Below are positions 8,271 through 16,636 of a stretch of 39,168 nt of DNA, one piece after another. The stretch is from CAYLXP01 sp964387425. Lineage in GTDB: Bacteria; Verrucomicrobiota; Kiritimatiellia; UBA8416. Numbering within the stretch: position 1 is the stretch's first letter; each line of letters opens with the position of its first letter. The position numbers and the translations under genes were made by a program. The notes beneath the pieces are model-generated. The model saw nothing but the letters and a program-made list of their open reading frames with translations. It was not told the origin of the DNA and ran no database searches. Location of the stretch: NCBI GenBank assembly GCA_964387425.1, contig CAYLXP010000040.1:1-39168 (forward strand), given 5' to 3'.

Positions 8271-9503
8271 ATGAACGTGAGAGTTACTGTCGCGGTGTTG
8301 GTAGGTGTTGCATGTGTCGCACATAACGGGCTTGCCAACGGCTACAAGATCCTCGGTTTGAAGAGCGCGAAGGCGACAGCCGTCGGAGAGGCGTTTGTTG
8401 TGCGGGCGGATGATCCATCCGCAGTCGCGTTCAACCCGGCCGGCCTGGCACAGCTCCGCGGGGAGCAGCTCAATTTGCAGGCGACACTTTGCAATGCGTA
8501 CACGGAGCATACAGCCCCTGGCGGCGAGAGCACCGACATGGAGGATCGGTGGCAAACGGTACCCGCGCTGTTCTTCACGAGTGACTTGGGCCGCGACGAC
8601 CTGGGTGTGGGCCTCGGCATCTCCGCCCCCAACGGCCTGTCGACGGAGTGGGACGAAGAGAGCTTTGCTCGCTACGTGGCGACGTACTCGGATCTGGTGG
8701 TTGTGGACATCAGCCCGGCATTGGGCGTGAGAATCGGGGAATCGTGGCTCGTCGGGGCCGGGGTTAACTTCTACTATTCGGAGGCCGAGCTTCGCCGCAT
8801 GGTTGACATGGGGATGCTGGCAGGAATGCCGGGACAAATGGATGCACGAAGCACGCTGACAGGAGACGGGACCGCCTGGGGGTTCAACGTGGGAACCATC
8901 TACCACCTGAACGCACGCCATAGCGTGGGGCTTGTCTATCACCATGCCTATACTGTGGACTATGACGGCGACGTGAACCTCGTCGGCTCTGACATGCCGA
9001 TTAGCGCAGAAATCGACTTCCCGACGTCGGTTGTTGTGGGGTACGGGTACAGGCCCAACGAGAAGTGGATTCTCGAGTTCAATGTCGACTGGACCTACTG
9101 GAACGATGTGGACGACATCCGCGTTGACTTTGACACGCCGGGCGTGCCCGACAGCATAATGGCACAGGGGTTTGAGAACACGATGGCGTACAAGTTTGGC
9201 GCGGAGTACGCGTGCTCCGATGAATTGGCACTGCGCTGCGGCTACATCTATAACGAAAACGCAACCCCGGAAGAAAACTGGCGGCCAAGTCTGCCGAACA
9301 CCGATACCCACTTCGTAACGGCCGGGTTTGGTTGGACGCTTGACCGGCTCACGCTCGATGGAGCTCTGCAGCTGATCTTCTATGAGGACCGGACGATTGA
9401 CAACAACGTCGACAACAATGAACTGACGTCATCATCAAGCGTAGATGGCAAGTATGAGACGTTCGCTCCTTGCTTCACGTTGGCAGCGACCTATGCGTTC
9501 TGA
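8271..9503 (+). CDS. FadL/TodX-family outer-membrane transport protein (OMPP1)
   Basis: The protein of about 410 residues has a signal peptide (MNVRVTVAVLVGVACVAHNG) ending near ANG. The next segment, AVGEAFVVRADDPSAVAFNP followed by AGLAQL, is the diagnostic N-terminal signature of the FadL family, whose members take up long-chain fatty acids or other hydrophobic compounds through an outer-membrane beta-barrel. The rest is alternating strand sequence rich in Tyr, Trp and Gly, and the chain ends in ATYAF with the C-terminal Phe typical of Bam-assembled barrels. The ATG at 8271 is preferred: GGGAGAGGG lies just upstream. A GTG at 8265 would add two residues. Substrate is unknown. Residues 94-412 of the classic family are poorly conserved, so only the family is assigned. 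Confidence 0.9.
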   Translation: MNVRVTVAVLVGVACVAHNGLANGYKILGLKSAKATAVGEAFVVRADDPSAVAFNPAGLAQLRGEQLNLQATLCNAYTEHTAPGGESTDMEDRWQTVPALFFTSDLGRDDLGVGLGISAPNGLSTEWDEESFARYVATYSDLVVVDISPALGVRIGESWLVGAGVNFYYSEAELRRMVDMGMLAGMPGQMDARSTLTGDGTAWGFNVGTIYHLNARHSVGLVYHHAYTVDYDGDVNLVGSDMPISAEIDFPTSVVVGYGYRPNEKWILEFNVDWTYWNDVDDIRVDFDTPGVPDSIMAQGFENTMAYKFGAEYACSDELALRCGYIYNENATPEENWRPSLPNTDTHFVTAGFGWTLDRLTLDGALQLIFYEDRTIDNNVDNNELTSSSSVDGKYETFAPCFTLAATYAF

Positions 9504-9539
9504 GGTGTCGTTGTAGGAGAGACAATGCCTACAGACACC
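9504..9539 (+). terminator. Hairpin directly after the FadL-like gene
   Basis: GGTGTC..TGTAGG (9504-9517) pairs with CCTACAGACACC (9528-9539) across a 10-base loop with a 2-base bulge. It starts one base after the stop codon. No T-run follows, so it could be an mRNA 3'-end stabiliser or a weak terminator rather than a classical one. Confidence 0.45.
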
Positions 9540-9693
9540 CAACCGTTGCGCCGAAACTTGATCTGGGCGGCATGTTCACGAAGCAGCACATGTACATGAA
9601 GCACCTTAACCCACTGCTGAATCACATCGTTCCACGGCTGTTCAGATCCATGGCGTCCGAGAGCGCCGTGAGAACAAGGCGGGTTTTTCGAGC

Positions 9694-12600
9694 ATGAGTG
9701 AAGAGATATCCATGGAGAGCGTTGCCGTTGCGGACACCGCCAAGGAGTTGAGGTGTAGTGTTGCCATTCAGCTGCTGAAGTACGTTTCCGATTTGTGCGG
9801 CGAAGAGGCGATGCGTGAGATGGTGCGCGCAACGAGAATGAATCTCTCGTACATCAGGCGTTCATCGAATTGGGTTAGTTTTGACTACTACTGTCGGTTG
9901 TTGCGAAAAGTCGTTGAGGTCACTGGGGTCGAGACGGCCCCCTTCGATGCGTGTATGCGCTATTCTGACCGCGAGACGGTTCGCACCATTGGCGTGTTCT
10001 TTGCCCACTTGGGCAGTCCAAAGTCATTCTTCGATCTGGTCGGCCGATTCAATCGTCTGTGGAATACCGGCTTGTCGGAGTTCACGGTGGAGAAGCTTGA
10101 GGACTGTCGATGCGTGCTACGAGTGACGCCGATCAAGTACAAGCAGGATAGACTGAACTGCCTTGCCATAAAGGGCTGTCTTGCCTCTGTGCCGCGCTTC
10201 TTCGGTCTGCCGCCGGCCGCCATTCAGGATCTTGCATGTGCTTGCGATGGCGATGAGGCGTGTGTCTATAGCATTACGTGGCAACCCCAGCCTCAGCTCA
10301 ACTCCGTGAGAGTCATGGGAGGAGTGGGAATCGTCGTCGGGTTGAGCATGGTTTGGATGATGGGAGTAAGCGTGGCCTCCGTTCTCCTGGCGATCACCGC
10401 ATTTGCGATGGCAGTTCTGCTGGGTGAGGTATTCGGGCTGCGGAAAGCACTGACGAACAGCTTGGTACAGAACGTAACGCAGGCCGACTCTCTGGTTGAG
10501 TCGATGCGCGAAACCGAGCAATTGAACGCAACTCTCCAGAAGACGGTTGAGACGCGGACGGAGGCCTTGCGAGTAGCTTATACGAATCTTGAGAAGAGCA
10601 AGTCGCGTGAGCTTGTTCAGCAGCGTGTGGCCACGATAGGTACGCTGTCCGAGGGAATGGCCCATGAGCTGAATACGCCTCTAAACACAATTCAGCTGGC
10701 CCTCCAGGGGTTGCAGAACAATCAGGTTGGCGCCCGCGAGCGCTCCGAGCTGCAGCGGAGTGCCTGGAGCGCCGCTTTGCGTTGTTCGCGGATTGTCAAT
10801 GAGTTGCTCGCCTTCTCCCGAGAGCCGCAGACCGTCTCGCTCATGCGGTTGCATGAAGCTGTGGAAGGTTCTCTTTCCATATTCGAAGATGAGATGCCCG
10901 AGGGGCTCACGCTCCTCCGTGAGTTCAGTGATCCCCCGCCTCTCGCGCATGTTGATGGCGCCCAGATTCAACAAGCGCTCCTGAATCTACTGAACAACGC
11001 GGCAGATGCCGTGGCACAGAACGGGGCCGTAACCGTCCGGATGCGACCGGTTGATGGAGAGGCCGTTGTTGAAGTCGCAGACAGCGGTCCCGGTATTCCG
11101 GTAGACCGATTGGAGCACGTGTTTGAACCGTTTGAGTCGACAAAACGTAAGACCGGCGCAGGCTTGGGGCTTGGGCTGAGCATCTCCGCCGAGCTCGCGG
11201 AAAAGAATGGCGGAACCATCGATGTCGTGAATCAGCCGGATTCTGGAGCATGCTTTTCGATTCGTTTTCCACTCATTACGCCTGGAAGTGAAAACCTCGT
11301 GCTTGGGCGGGGTGTTGGACGGCTTCCACTCGCAGTCGTCGGTGTGGCCGATGTAGAAGAAGGCGGCGTTCCGGGTGTGTTGCAGGCCACGTCGCAGGGA
11401 GGGGCTGAGTTTTCTGCCGGTGCTCTCCACGTTCTTCTGGTTGAAGATGATGCCGGTGCGGGACTCACGCTCAAGCGAACAATGGAACGGGAGGATGTTC
11501 GTGTTACGCACGTCCTTACCGGCAGACAGGGTATCGAGGCCTTCGATACTGATCGATTCGATGCGGTTGTCACAGATGTCCTGCTTGGCGATATGACGGG
11601 GGTGGATGTCCTGCGGTCGATTCGCGAGCAAGACAATGCGTTTCCCGTTATTCTCCTCACCGGTCACGACAGCATCGGGTCGGCAATTGACGCGCTACGT
11701 CTTGGGGCCCAGGACTATATACAGAAGCCGCTCGAGCGTATTGATGACCTGATCGCCCCGATTCAGAAAGCCGTGAATCATCACAGGTTGCGGGTGGAGT
11801 CCGAGAAACTAACCGAGGAACTCCGCACCAGTGAGGCACGCTTCCGAAGCTTTGCAGAGCTTCTCCCCGAAACCGTGTTTGAAGCCGACACAAGCGGAAA
11901 AGTCATCTTCCTGAATCAGTCTGGCAGGGAGAAGTTCGGCATCACCCAGGAACATCTCGACGCCGGCTACTTCGTCTTCCACGGAGTGGTTGAGGACGAG
12001 CATGATCGCGTTCACGCCGCGCTGGCGCAGGTTCTTGCAGGAGAGACAGTGAGTGGTCTAGAGTTGGCAGGAGTGCATACGTCTGGCGACACCTTTCCCA
12101 TCCTGGTCTTTGCGACACCTATTCGAAGCAATGGAGACGTCGTGGGGCTTCGATCCATCGTGGTGGACATCACGCGCCAGAAGGCTGCTGAGAAAGACGT
12201 GCTCCACTACCAGGAGATGCTCCGCGAGATGGATTCCCAGCTTCAGATCACGGAGGAGCGGGAGCGGTGCGCCCTTGCCACGGACCTGCATGACTCTGTT
12301 GCCCAGCTGTTGGCCGCCACTAAAATGCGGATGAGCCTCGCTGGTCGAGTTTCCAGCAACCCGGATGTTGGGGAGCATTTGAGGGAGGCAAGCCAGATCC
12401 TGACTGATGCAATGGACCAGACACGATCTCTTGTCTTTCAGCTCAGTCCCCCAAGTTTGTATTCACGAGGGCTTCAAGCAGCCATACATGATCTTGCAGG
12501 CCACATGCTGAAGCTGCATGGTCTACAGGTCTCGGTCACCGGGTCAGAGACGCCTCTCGTCCTTGACGAGAGGGCGAGCATTCACATTTTCCGCGCCGTT

Positions 12601-12861
12601 CGCGAACTCCTGGTTAACGTCGCGAAACACTCAGGCACTTCCAGATGTCTGGTGACTATTGAAGTCACAGAAGGCGAGACACGCGTAACGGTTGAGGATA
12701 AAGGTGATGGTTTTCTCATCACGCCAGTGTCACGGGGCAATACACGCGATGGCTTTGGCCTCTTCGGGATTGGTGAGCGCCTGAAGACAATTGGAGGACG
12801 TCTAGTCCTGGAGTCAGAACCGGGCAAAGGAACAAAGGCTACGGTTGCTGTACCGTCATAG
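9694..12861 (+). CDS. Hybrid sensor kinase with two different histidine-kinase modules
   Basis: This 1055-residue signalling protein has an unusual order of domains. Residues about 20-190 form a sensor ending in CACDGDEACVYSITW, a Cys-Gly-Asp-Cys-x-W ending like V4R-type or related ligand-binding domains; I cannot name it exactly. Two adjacent membrane spans follow (about 207-246), then a coiled coil and a HisKA module with H-box EGMAHELNTPLNTI (His324) and an ATPase with LLNLLNNAADAV, DSGPGIP and GAGLGLGLS. A receiver domain follows (VLLVEDDAGAG, phosphoacceptor Asp628, Lys in QDYIQKPLE). Next is a PAS domain (about 712-830). Last is a NarX/DesK-type HisKA_3 module (ALATDLHDSVAQLLA, His866) with its own ATPase (ELLVNVAKHSGTS, EDKGDGF, GFGLFGIGERL). 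ATG 9694 has a weak ribosome site; ATG 9712 is an alternative. No separate response regulator gene is adjacent. Confidence 0.9.
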   Translation: MSEEISMESVAVADTAKELRCSVAIQLLKYVSDLCGEEAMREMVRATRMNLSYIRRSSNWVSFDYYCRLLRKVVEVTGVETAPFDACMRYSDRETVRTIGVFFAHLGSPKSFFDLVGRFNRLWNTGLSEFTVEKLEDCRCVLRVTPIKYKQDRLNCLAIKGCLASVPRFFGLPPAAIQDLACACDGDEACVYSITWQPQPQLNSVRVMGGVGIVVGLSMVWMMGVSVASVLLAITAFAMAVLLGEVFGLRKALTNSLVQNVTQADSLVESMRETEQLNATLQKTVETRTEALRVAYTNLEKSKSRELVQQRVATIGTLSEGMAHELNTPLNTIQLALQGLQNNQVGARERSELQRSAWSAALRCSRIVNELLAFSREPQTVSLMRLHEAVEGSLSIFEDEMPEGLTLLREFSDPPPLAHVDGAQIQQALLNLLNNAADAVAQNGAVTVRMRPVDGEAVVEVADSGPGIPVDRLEHVFEPFESTKRKTGAGLGLGLSISAELAEKNGGTIDVVNQPDSGACFSIRFPLITPGSENLVLGRGVGRLPLAVVGVADVEEGGVPGVLQATSQGGAEFSAGALHVLLVEDDAGAGLTLKRTMEREDVRVTHVLTGRQGIEAFDTDRFDAVVTDVLLGDMTGVDVLRSIREQDNAFPVILLTGHDSIGSAIDALRLGAQDYIQKPLERIDDLIAPIQKAVNHHRLRVESEKLTEELRTSEARFRSFAELLPETVFEADTSGKVIFLNQSGREKFGITQEHLDAGYFVFHGVVEDEHDRVHAALAQVLAGETVSGLELAGVHTSGDTFPILVFATPIRSNGDVVGLRSIVVDITRQKAAEKDVLHYQEMLREMDSQLQITEERERCALATDLHDSVAQLLAATKMRMSLAGRVSSNPDVGEHLREASQILTDAMDQTRSLVFQLSPPSLYSRGLQAAIHDLAGHMLKLHGLQVSVTGSETPLVLDERASIHIFRAVRELLVNVAKHSGTSRCLVTIEVTEGETRVTVEDKGDGFLITPVSRGNTRDGFGLFGIGERLKTIGGRLVLESEPGKGTKATVAVPS

Positions 12862-12878
12862 CCGCGGCCCACAAACGT

Positions 12879-12978
12879 CAGCCCAGACATTCGATGCTTG
12901 AGGTCGTCGGTAGACCCAATGTGCCAGTCGCCGTTCTCGAGCAGCAGGACGTAGGTGTAGTAGAAGCCGGTCGTTCAT
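12879..12978 (-). pseudogene. GIY-YIG endonuclease remnant (frameshifted and truncated)
   Basis: On the minus strand, 12974 to 12879 reads TGFYYTYVLLLENGDW then HIGSTDDLKHRMSGL, which matches the first half of a GIY-YIG domain (YYxYVL...HIGST..LKxR). There is no start in this frame: TGA lies directly upstream. An ATG at 12978 in the next frame would give MNDGFYYTYV if one C in GACCGG were removed, so a single-base frameshift is likely. The reading loses resemblance after MSGL, at the 3' end of the sensor kinase gene, so the C-terminal half is missing. Family members are normally about 80-100 residues. It is probably a dead copy. Confidence 0.7.
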
Positions 12979-13217
12979 CCACTACATGGTAAGGCTTGGC
13001 GTGTCGGGACGCGGTCAGTGGTGCATGGGTTCTGCCGGGGTCGCCAAAGGTGGCATGCCTGCCGTAGTCCGGGGCACGAATGGAGATTGGGGAAGTGACT
13101 GGCGTGTCAGGCGTAGTTCGGAGTGCTTTCACGCAGGCCCCGCTTCGTTGATCTCGCTTCGCTTGATCAACTACGCCGGGCAGTCTTCATTCTCCGCTGC
13201 GCTCCGAACGAAGACTG
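12979..13217 (-). repeat. Palindrome-bearing intergenic element next to tRNA-Arg
   Basis: This stretch has no credible gene. Two inverted repeats are visible: GTTGATC/GATCAAC (13147-13171, 7-bp stem, 11-base loop) and CAGTCTTC/GAAGACTG (13181-13217, 8-bp stem). The second runs into the last bases of the tRNA CCA end. Read on the minus strand, the order is tRNA, palindromes, about 170 bases without a recognised feature, then the GIY-YIG remnant. It may be one decayed element that ends at the tRNA. The loops share CGCTTCGC/GCGAAGCG-like text. Confidence 0.45.
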
Positions 13218-13290
13218 GTGCGCCCACCAGGATTCGAACCTGGATCGTCGGCTCCGGAGGCCGATGTTCTATCCATTGAACTATGGGCGC
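13216..13290 (-). tRNA. tRNA-Arg (anticodon CCG)
   Basis: The minus strand folds as a complete cloverleaf: acceptor stem GCGCCCA/TGGGCGC (13284-13290 with 13220-13226), a D arm containing AGTTCAATGGATAGAAC, an anticodon stem TCGGC/GCCGA with loop CTCCGGA giving anticodon CCG, and the T arm with GGTTCGAATCC. The discriminator is A and CCA is encoded. Anticodon CCG reads the CGG arginine codon. Antisense translations of this tRNA create spurious ORFs containing HQDSNLD-type text, which should not be annotated. Confidence 0.96.
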
Positions 13291-13336
13291 CCAATTCGGA
13301 GATGGCTGCGAACTATACGCGTCGCATGGGTTGCCG

Positions 13337-14674
13337 TCAAGAGTCGTGGTCTGTCGCACGCTGTGGGTTATCGGCGCGGATGGCGAGGAGCAGGAGGATG
13401 ACGGTGGCAACCGTTGTGCCGGTAATGGTCAGGGAGTAGTTGCCGGATACTGTCTGGCTTCGGCTGAACAGCCACGGTCCGATGGCGCTGGCAAATACGG
13501 TAATCGCCATGTTGAAGCCGCTGATGGCCCCCAGGTGGCGACGACCGTAGAAGTTGGGCCAAGTGACGGACGACATGGTTCCAACCGTGGCGCCCATCAT
13601 TCCATTGCCGACAATCACGGCCCACATCGGGAATCCTTCACGTAACACACGCAGTCCAAGCGTGGAAATGCAGATGCCTGTCATGAGCGCCATGAGGATG
13701 TACTTCAACGGGATACGATCGCAGAGCCAGCCAACAAAGGGCCGCAGCGCGATTGACACGAACGACGCGTAGAGGAAGATCAAGTACCCTCTGCTGCGTT
13801 CCACGCCCGCTGTCTCGAAGATCGATGCAGCGTGGAAACTCATGCCGGTGATGTAGAAGCCGAAGAGAGCAATCCCGATTGCGAAGACCCAGAAGCTGTA
13901 GGTCCGCCGTGCCTCGGCCAGCGTGTACTGCCTGAGCTCGTCGTTAGGACGCGACTTGGATCCCAGCGGCTTGTCGGCGAGTGGGCCATCGGCCCTGAGT
14001 CCGCAGTCCTCCGGGTTGTCGCGGAACAGCAGGAGCGCTATGACCGTGAAGGCCACACCAATCAGAAGCGCCAGCCACAACCAGGCGCCGCGCCATCCTG
14101 CCCGTTCGACCAATGCATGCAGCAGGGCGGGTGTTGCGGAAAAGGCGGGAGCGATCACCATGCCGCTGATGCCGCTCACAAGCCCGCGATGGCGATCGAA
14201 CCATTTCATCATCATGTTCTTCGACACCATGGTCAGGACGCCCTGTCCGCTGAAACGCAGTGCAAAGAACAGGAGGAGCAGCAGCACAAAGCCCGTGAGC
14301 TGGGCACTGGCCAGGCCCAGCCCGTTGGCTATGCCGGCGGCGATGCGGTCGCACTGGCTCAGAATGACCAGAACGAGTCCCAGCACGACAGACGCAGCGG
14401 GGGCCACCGCACGCGCCCCGAAGCGGTCGTAGGCTCGCCCGGCATAGGTAAGGCAGAGAGAGCTGCCGATCGTTCCGACCATGTAAGCCAAGCTCAGTTG
14501 ATCGCGGGTTAGCCCCAGTGCGGCGATCAGCGAATCGGTGAACGGTGATACCCCGTAGGTCTGTCCCGGTGAGCTCATGAGGAAGCCAATGGCACTGAGC
14601 ACGAGAATCAGCCAGCCGTAGAAGAAGGGATAACGGCGTGGAGCAAGGGGAATGTTGTCAGGCGTCCATTTCAT
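13337..14674 (-). CDS. Major facilitator superfamily transporter (OFA/monocarboxylate-like)
   Basis: A 445-residue integral membrane protein with about 12 hydrophobic spans in two halves split by a hydrophilic loop near residues 225-255. After span 1 comes SPGQTYGVSPFTDSL, and the loop between spans 2 and 3 carries AGRAYDRFGAR, the MFS motif-A region (D-R-G-R type). A second motif-A-like loop, FVGWLCDRIPLK, lies in the C-terminal half. TWPNFYGRRHLGAISG near the end is frequent in MFS members of the oxalate/formate and monocarboxylate group. Substrate cannot be told. The gene lies between tRNA-Arg and the M14-like gene, both on the same strand; its ribosome site is weak. Confidence 0.88.
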   Translation of the reverse strand: MKWTPDNIPLAPRRYPFFYGWLILVLSAIGFLMSSPGQTYGVSPFTDSLIAALGLTRDQLSLAYMVGTIGSSLCLTYAGRAYDRFGARAVAPAASVVLGLVLVILSQCDRIAAGIANGLGLASAQLTGFVLLLLLFFALRFSGQGVLTMVSKNMMMKWFDRHRGLVSGISGMVIAPAFSATPALLHALVERAGWRGAWLWLALLIGVAFTVIALLLFRDNPEDCGLRADGPLADKPLGSKSRPNDELRQYTLAEARRTYSFWVFAIGIALFGFYITGMSFHAASIFETAGVERSRGYLIFLYASFVSIALRPFVGWLCDRIPLKYILMALMTGICISTLGLRVLREGFPMWAVIVGNGMMGATVGTMSSVTWPNFYGRRHLGAISGFNMAITVFASAIGPWLFSRSQTVSGNYSLTITGTTVATVILLLLAIRADNPQRATDHDS

Positions 14675-14700
14675 AAGGGGCGTACCCTATAGGGGAAGGG

Positions 14701-14730
14701 TGGCGAGTGTCGAGTGGCGAGTGGCGGGAG
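14701..14730. repeat. Short tandem repeat (TGGCGAG-type units)
   Basis: TGGCGAG, TGTCGAG, TGGCGAG and TGGCGGG follow each other as four 7-8 base units between the start of the MFS gene and the end of the M14-like gene. It encodes nothing by itself and probably arose by slippage. Confidence 0.7.
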
Positions 14731-14745
14731 ATCGGGCGCGGCGGG

Positions 14746-15900
14746 CTACTTGCCTCGGAGTGACTTTGCGCGCTTCAGGATGGCGCGGGCGATACGGTGA
14801 CCGACTTCGCGGTACTGTTTCTGCGTCATCACGGTCTTGCCGCAGAGGGCATAGGGGGCTTCGAGTGCAAGGGCCTCGATCTCCAGCTCTGTTTGAGCGT
14901 AGTTGCAGAACGTTGCCGCGTTCTCCGGCGACCCATTGCCGGCGACACGTTTGAAATCCCCGGCGGCATAGTCTGCCCCCAGCTCTTCGCTGATGACGTT
15001 GGCCCACTTGCCGGGCTCCCGGGCGGGCGCATCGCCTTCGGCCGCCGGCGGTAGCACGGCGCAGATGCCGTCTCCCGCGGTTCCGGTCGTTGCACGGAGA
15101 TCGAGCATCAGGAGCGGTTGGCAGCGGGTGCGCCACTCGGCGATATCCTGCTGGATGACCCGCGTTTCATGGCGTACGGGACGGACCGACCAGGAGTGAT
15201 CCAGGCTACAGGGGTAGCGGTCACCGCCACGGTGCCCCCGTTCGATGCCATCGGTATCGACGAACGGAACGGCCCACACGAGCAGGCGATTGTCTCGTTT
15301 GCGTGAGAAGTAATCCAGCATGCCATCCAGTACCCATGATCCGGGAGTCTCTCCGGCATGCTGGCGCGCGACGAGGTAGAGGCCTGGTTGCTTTGAGCCG
15401 GACGAGCCATAGTCGTTGCTCAGGCGTGAAACCGGGCGCCCGCCCTGGCTCAGGCCGATCTCATCGCGCGACCAGTAGCCCTTGGATTTCTGGAGGCGTG
15501 TTCGCAGCTCCGGTCTTCCGTACGGGAAGCAGAGCGCAACATCAACCGCCTCGGCAGGGTAGGGGATCGTCCACGACAGACTTCTCTGACCGTCCGGCGC
15601 AATCTGAACTGTACCGGCCTTTCCCCGCATCCAGTTCTGGCCTTTGCTGCGTATCACCGGGCGAAGAGCGGCCGGGGAATCGGTTCCGATCAGGTTACGC
15701 AGGAAGCGCAGCGTGAGCGTCACTTTGTCCGGGCGTTCGCCACCGGGGCTGTCGTCCGAAAGCCGGAAGTTGAACCAGAGGCATCCCGGCCCCCCGGATG
15801 GATCGGCAGAGAAGAGTACCTCGGGTGGATTGCTCTGTGTATCGACATGGACACCGGCAACACTGCCACCCGGGAATCTGTATTCTACACGCAAGCTCAT
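14746..15900 (-). CDS. M14 zinc-carboxypeptidase-like protein, likely metal-site variant
   Basis: The 384-residue protein has an N-terminal beta-rich domain (about 1-130) followed by a carboxypeptidase-like domain, the layout of M14 cytosolic carboxypeptidases. The zinc motif HxxE is present in ARQHAGETPGSW (His181, Glu184), and AVPFVDTDGIERG matches the conserved VPxxNPDG region. Other key positions differ. The expected DLNRxW reads SLDHSWS, and the third zinc ligand, normally His in a DLHxH-type strand, is Arg269 in MLDLRATTGT. A catalytic Glu could be in TELEIEAL. It may be an inactive or altered member that still binds peptides, rather than a working exopeptidase. No signal peptide is visible, so it is probably cytoplasmic. 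It starts at ATG 15900 with no good ribosome site. Confidence 0.72.
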   Translation of the reverse strand: MSLRVEYRFPGGSVAGVHVDTQSNPPEVLFSADPSGGPGCLWFNFRLSDDSPGGERPDKVTLTLRFLRNLIGTDSPAALRPVIRSKGQNWMRGKAGTVQIAPDGQRSLSWTIPYPAEAVDVALCFPYGRPELRTRLQKSKGYWSRDEIGLSQGGRPVSRLSNDYGSSGSKQPGLYLVARQHAGETPGSWVLDGMLDYFSRKRDNRLLVWAVPFVDTDGIERGHRGGDRYPCSLDHSWSVRPVRHETRVIQQDIAEWRTRCQPLLMLDLRATTGTAGDGICAVLPPAAEGDAPAREPGKWANVISEELGADYAAGDFKRVAGNGSPENAATFCNYAQTELEIEALALEAPYALCGKTVMTQKQYREVGHRIARAILKRAKSLRGK

Positions 15901-15991
15901 GAGCTGCTAACATTAGCAGACCACGTGTCGTTGGTGAAGAGTGATGTTGCCAAGGGCGTATTCCCCAGTTCTTTGCGGGGATAGCCGGACT

Positions 15992-16064
15992 GGAGATCCT
16001 TCGACAAGCTCAGGATGACAATCCTCTACCGCTTCCTGTCATACCGAGCTTGCCGAGGTATCTC
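15992..16064. repeat. Imperfect inverted repeat in divergent intergenic region
   Basis: Left arm 15992-16020 contains TCCTTCGACAAGCTCAGGAT. The right arm 16037-16064 (TGTCATACCGAGCTTGCCGA, then GGTATCTC) is its near reverse complement over about 28 bases, with a 16-base loop. It lies between the divergent M14-like and cyclophilin genes (15901-16213). The rest of that 313-base space holds a small CCCC/GGGG hairpin at about 15963-15980 and the ribosome site of the next gene. The arm sequence resembles a dispersed intergenic repeat type I have seen in unrelated genomes; no copy elsewhere in this window. Confidence 0.65.
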
Positions 16065-16213
16065 TGCCACATGCCACGGGTATTCTCCTGATATTGCTGG
16101 TCCTTGCCTCGACGATCACACACAATTCTTCTATTTGTCGCCGATGTCGCTATGCGCTATGCTTCCGTCCCAAAGCAATATGCCGTTAACTCAGCCAGCC
16201 AAAGGAGCGTAGA

Positions 16214-16633
16214 ATGCCGAAAGCCATCATGGAGACCAACAAAGGAACGATTAACCTGGACCTGTTTGACAAGGATGCCCCGAACACGGTCAAGAACTTC
16301 ACCGATCTCGCCAAGAAGGGCTACTATGACGGGCTGACCTTTCATCGCGTTATTCCCAACTTTATGATCCAGGGCGGTTGCCCTGACGGTACGGGGTGTG
16401 GCGGTCCGGGGTACCAGATCGATTGCGAGATCAACTCGCAGCTACATACGCCCGGTACACTGTCCATGGCCCATGCGGGTCCCAATACGGGTGGCAGCCA
16501 GTTCTTCATCACTCATGTCGCCACACCCCATCTTGACGGTGTCCATACCGTCTTTGGCCGTACGCAGGATATGGATGTGGTCAATGCCATCCGCATGGGT
16601 GACACCATCGTGAGCGTTACGATTGAGGACTAG
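16214..16633 (+). CDS. Cyclophilin-type peptidyl-prolyl cis-trans isomerase
   Basis: The 139-residue protein is a compact bacterial cyclophilin that speeds cis-trans isomerisation of X-Pro bonds. It carries the catalytic core LTFHRVIPNFMIQGG (with the active-site Arg), GTLSMAHAGPNTGGSQFFI, and HLDGVHTVFGR. There is no signal peptide, so it acts in the cytoplasm. The ATG has AAAGGAG 7-8 bases upstream. The PQQ-propeller gene starts three bases after its stop, so the two are almost certainly cotranscribed. Confidence 0.95.
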   Translation: MPKAIMETNKGTINLDLFDKDAPNTVKNFTDLAKKGYYDGLTFHRVIPNFMIQGGCPDGTGCGGPGYQIDCEINSQLHTPGTLSMAHAGPNTGGSQFFITHVATPHLDGVHTVFGRTQDMDVVNAIRMGDTIVSVTIED

Positions 16634-16636
16634 TCT

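Noticed and set aside
8148..9311. Long antisense ORF (387 codons) opposite the FadL-like gene
   Set aside because: Shadow of a well-supported gene; no recognisable domain and rich in His, Arg and Val as expected of antisense reading.
13123..13439. ORFs containing HQDSNLD and RRPMFYPLNYG text
   Set aside because: They are antisense translations of tRNA-Arg(CCG), a well-known source of false proteins.
13832..14512. Plus-strand ORF (226 codons) opposite the MFS gene
   Set aside because: Also a shadow with polar composition antisense to hydrophobic spans.
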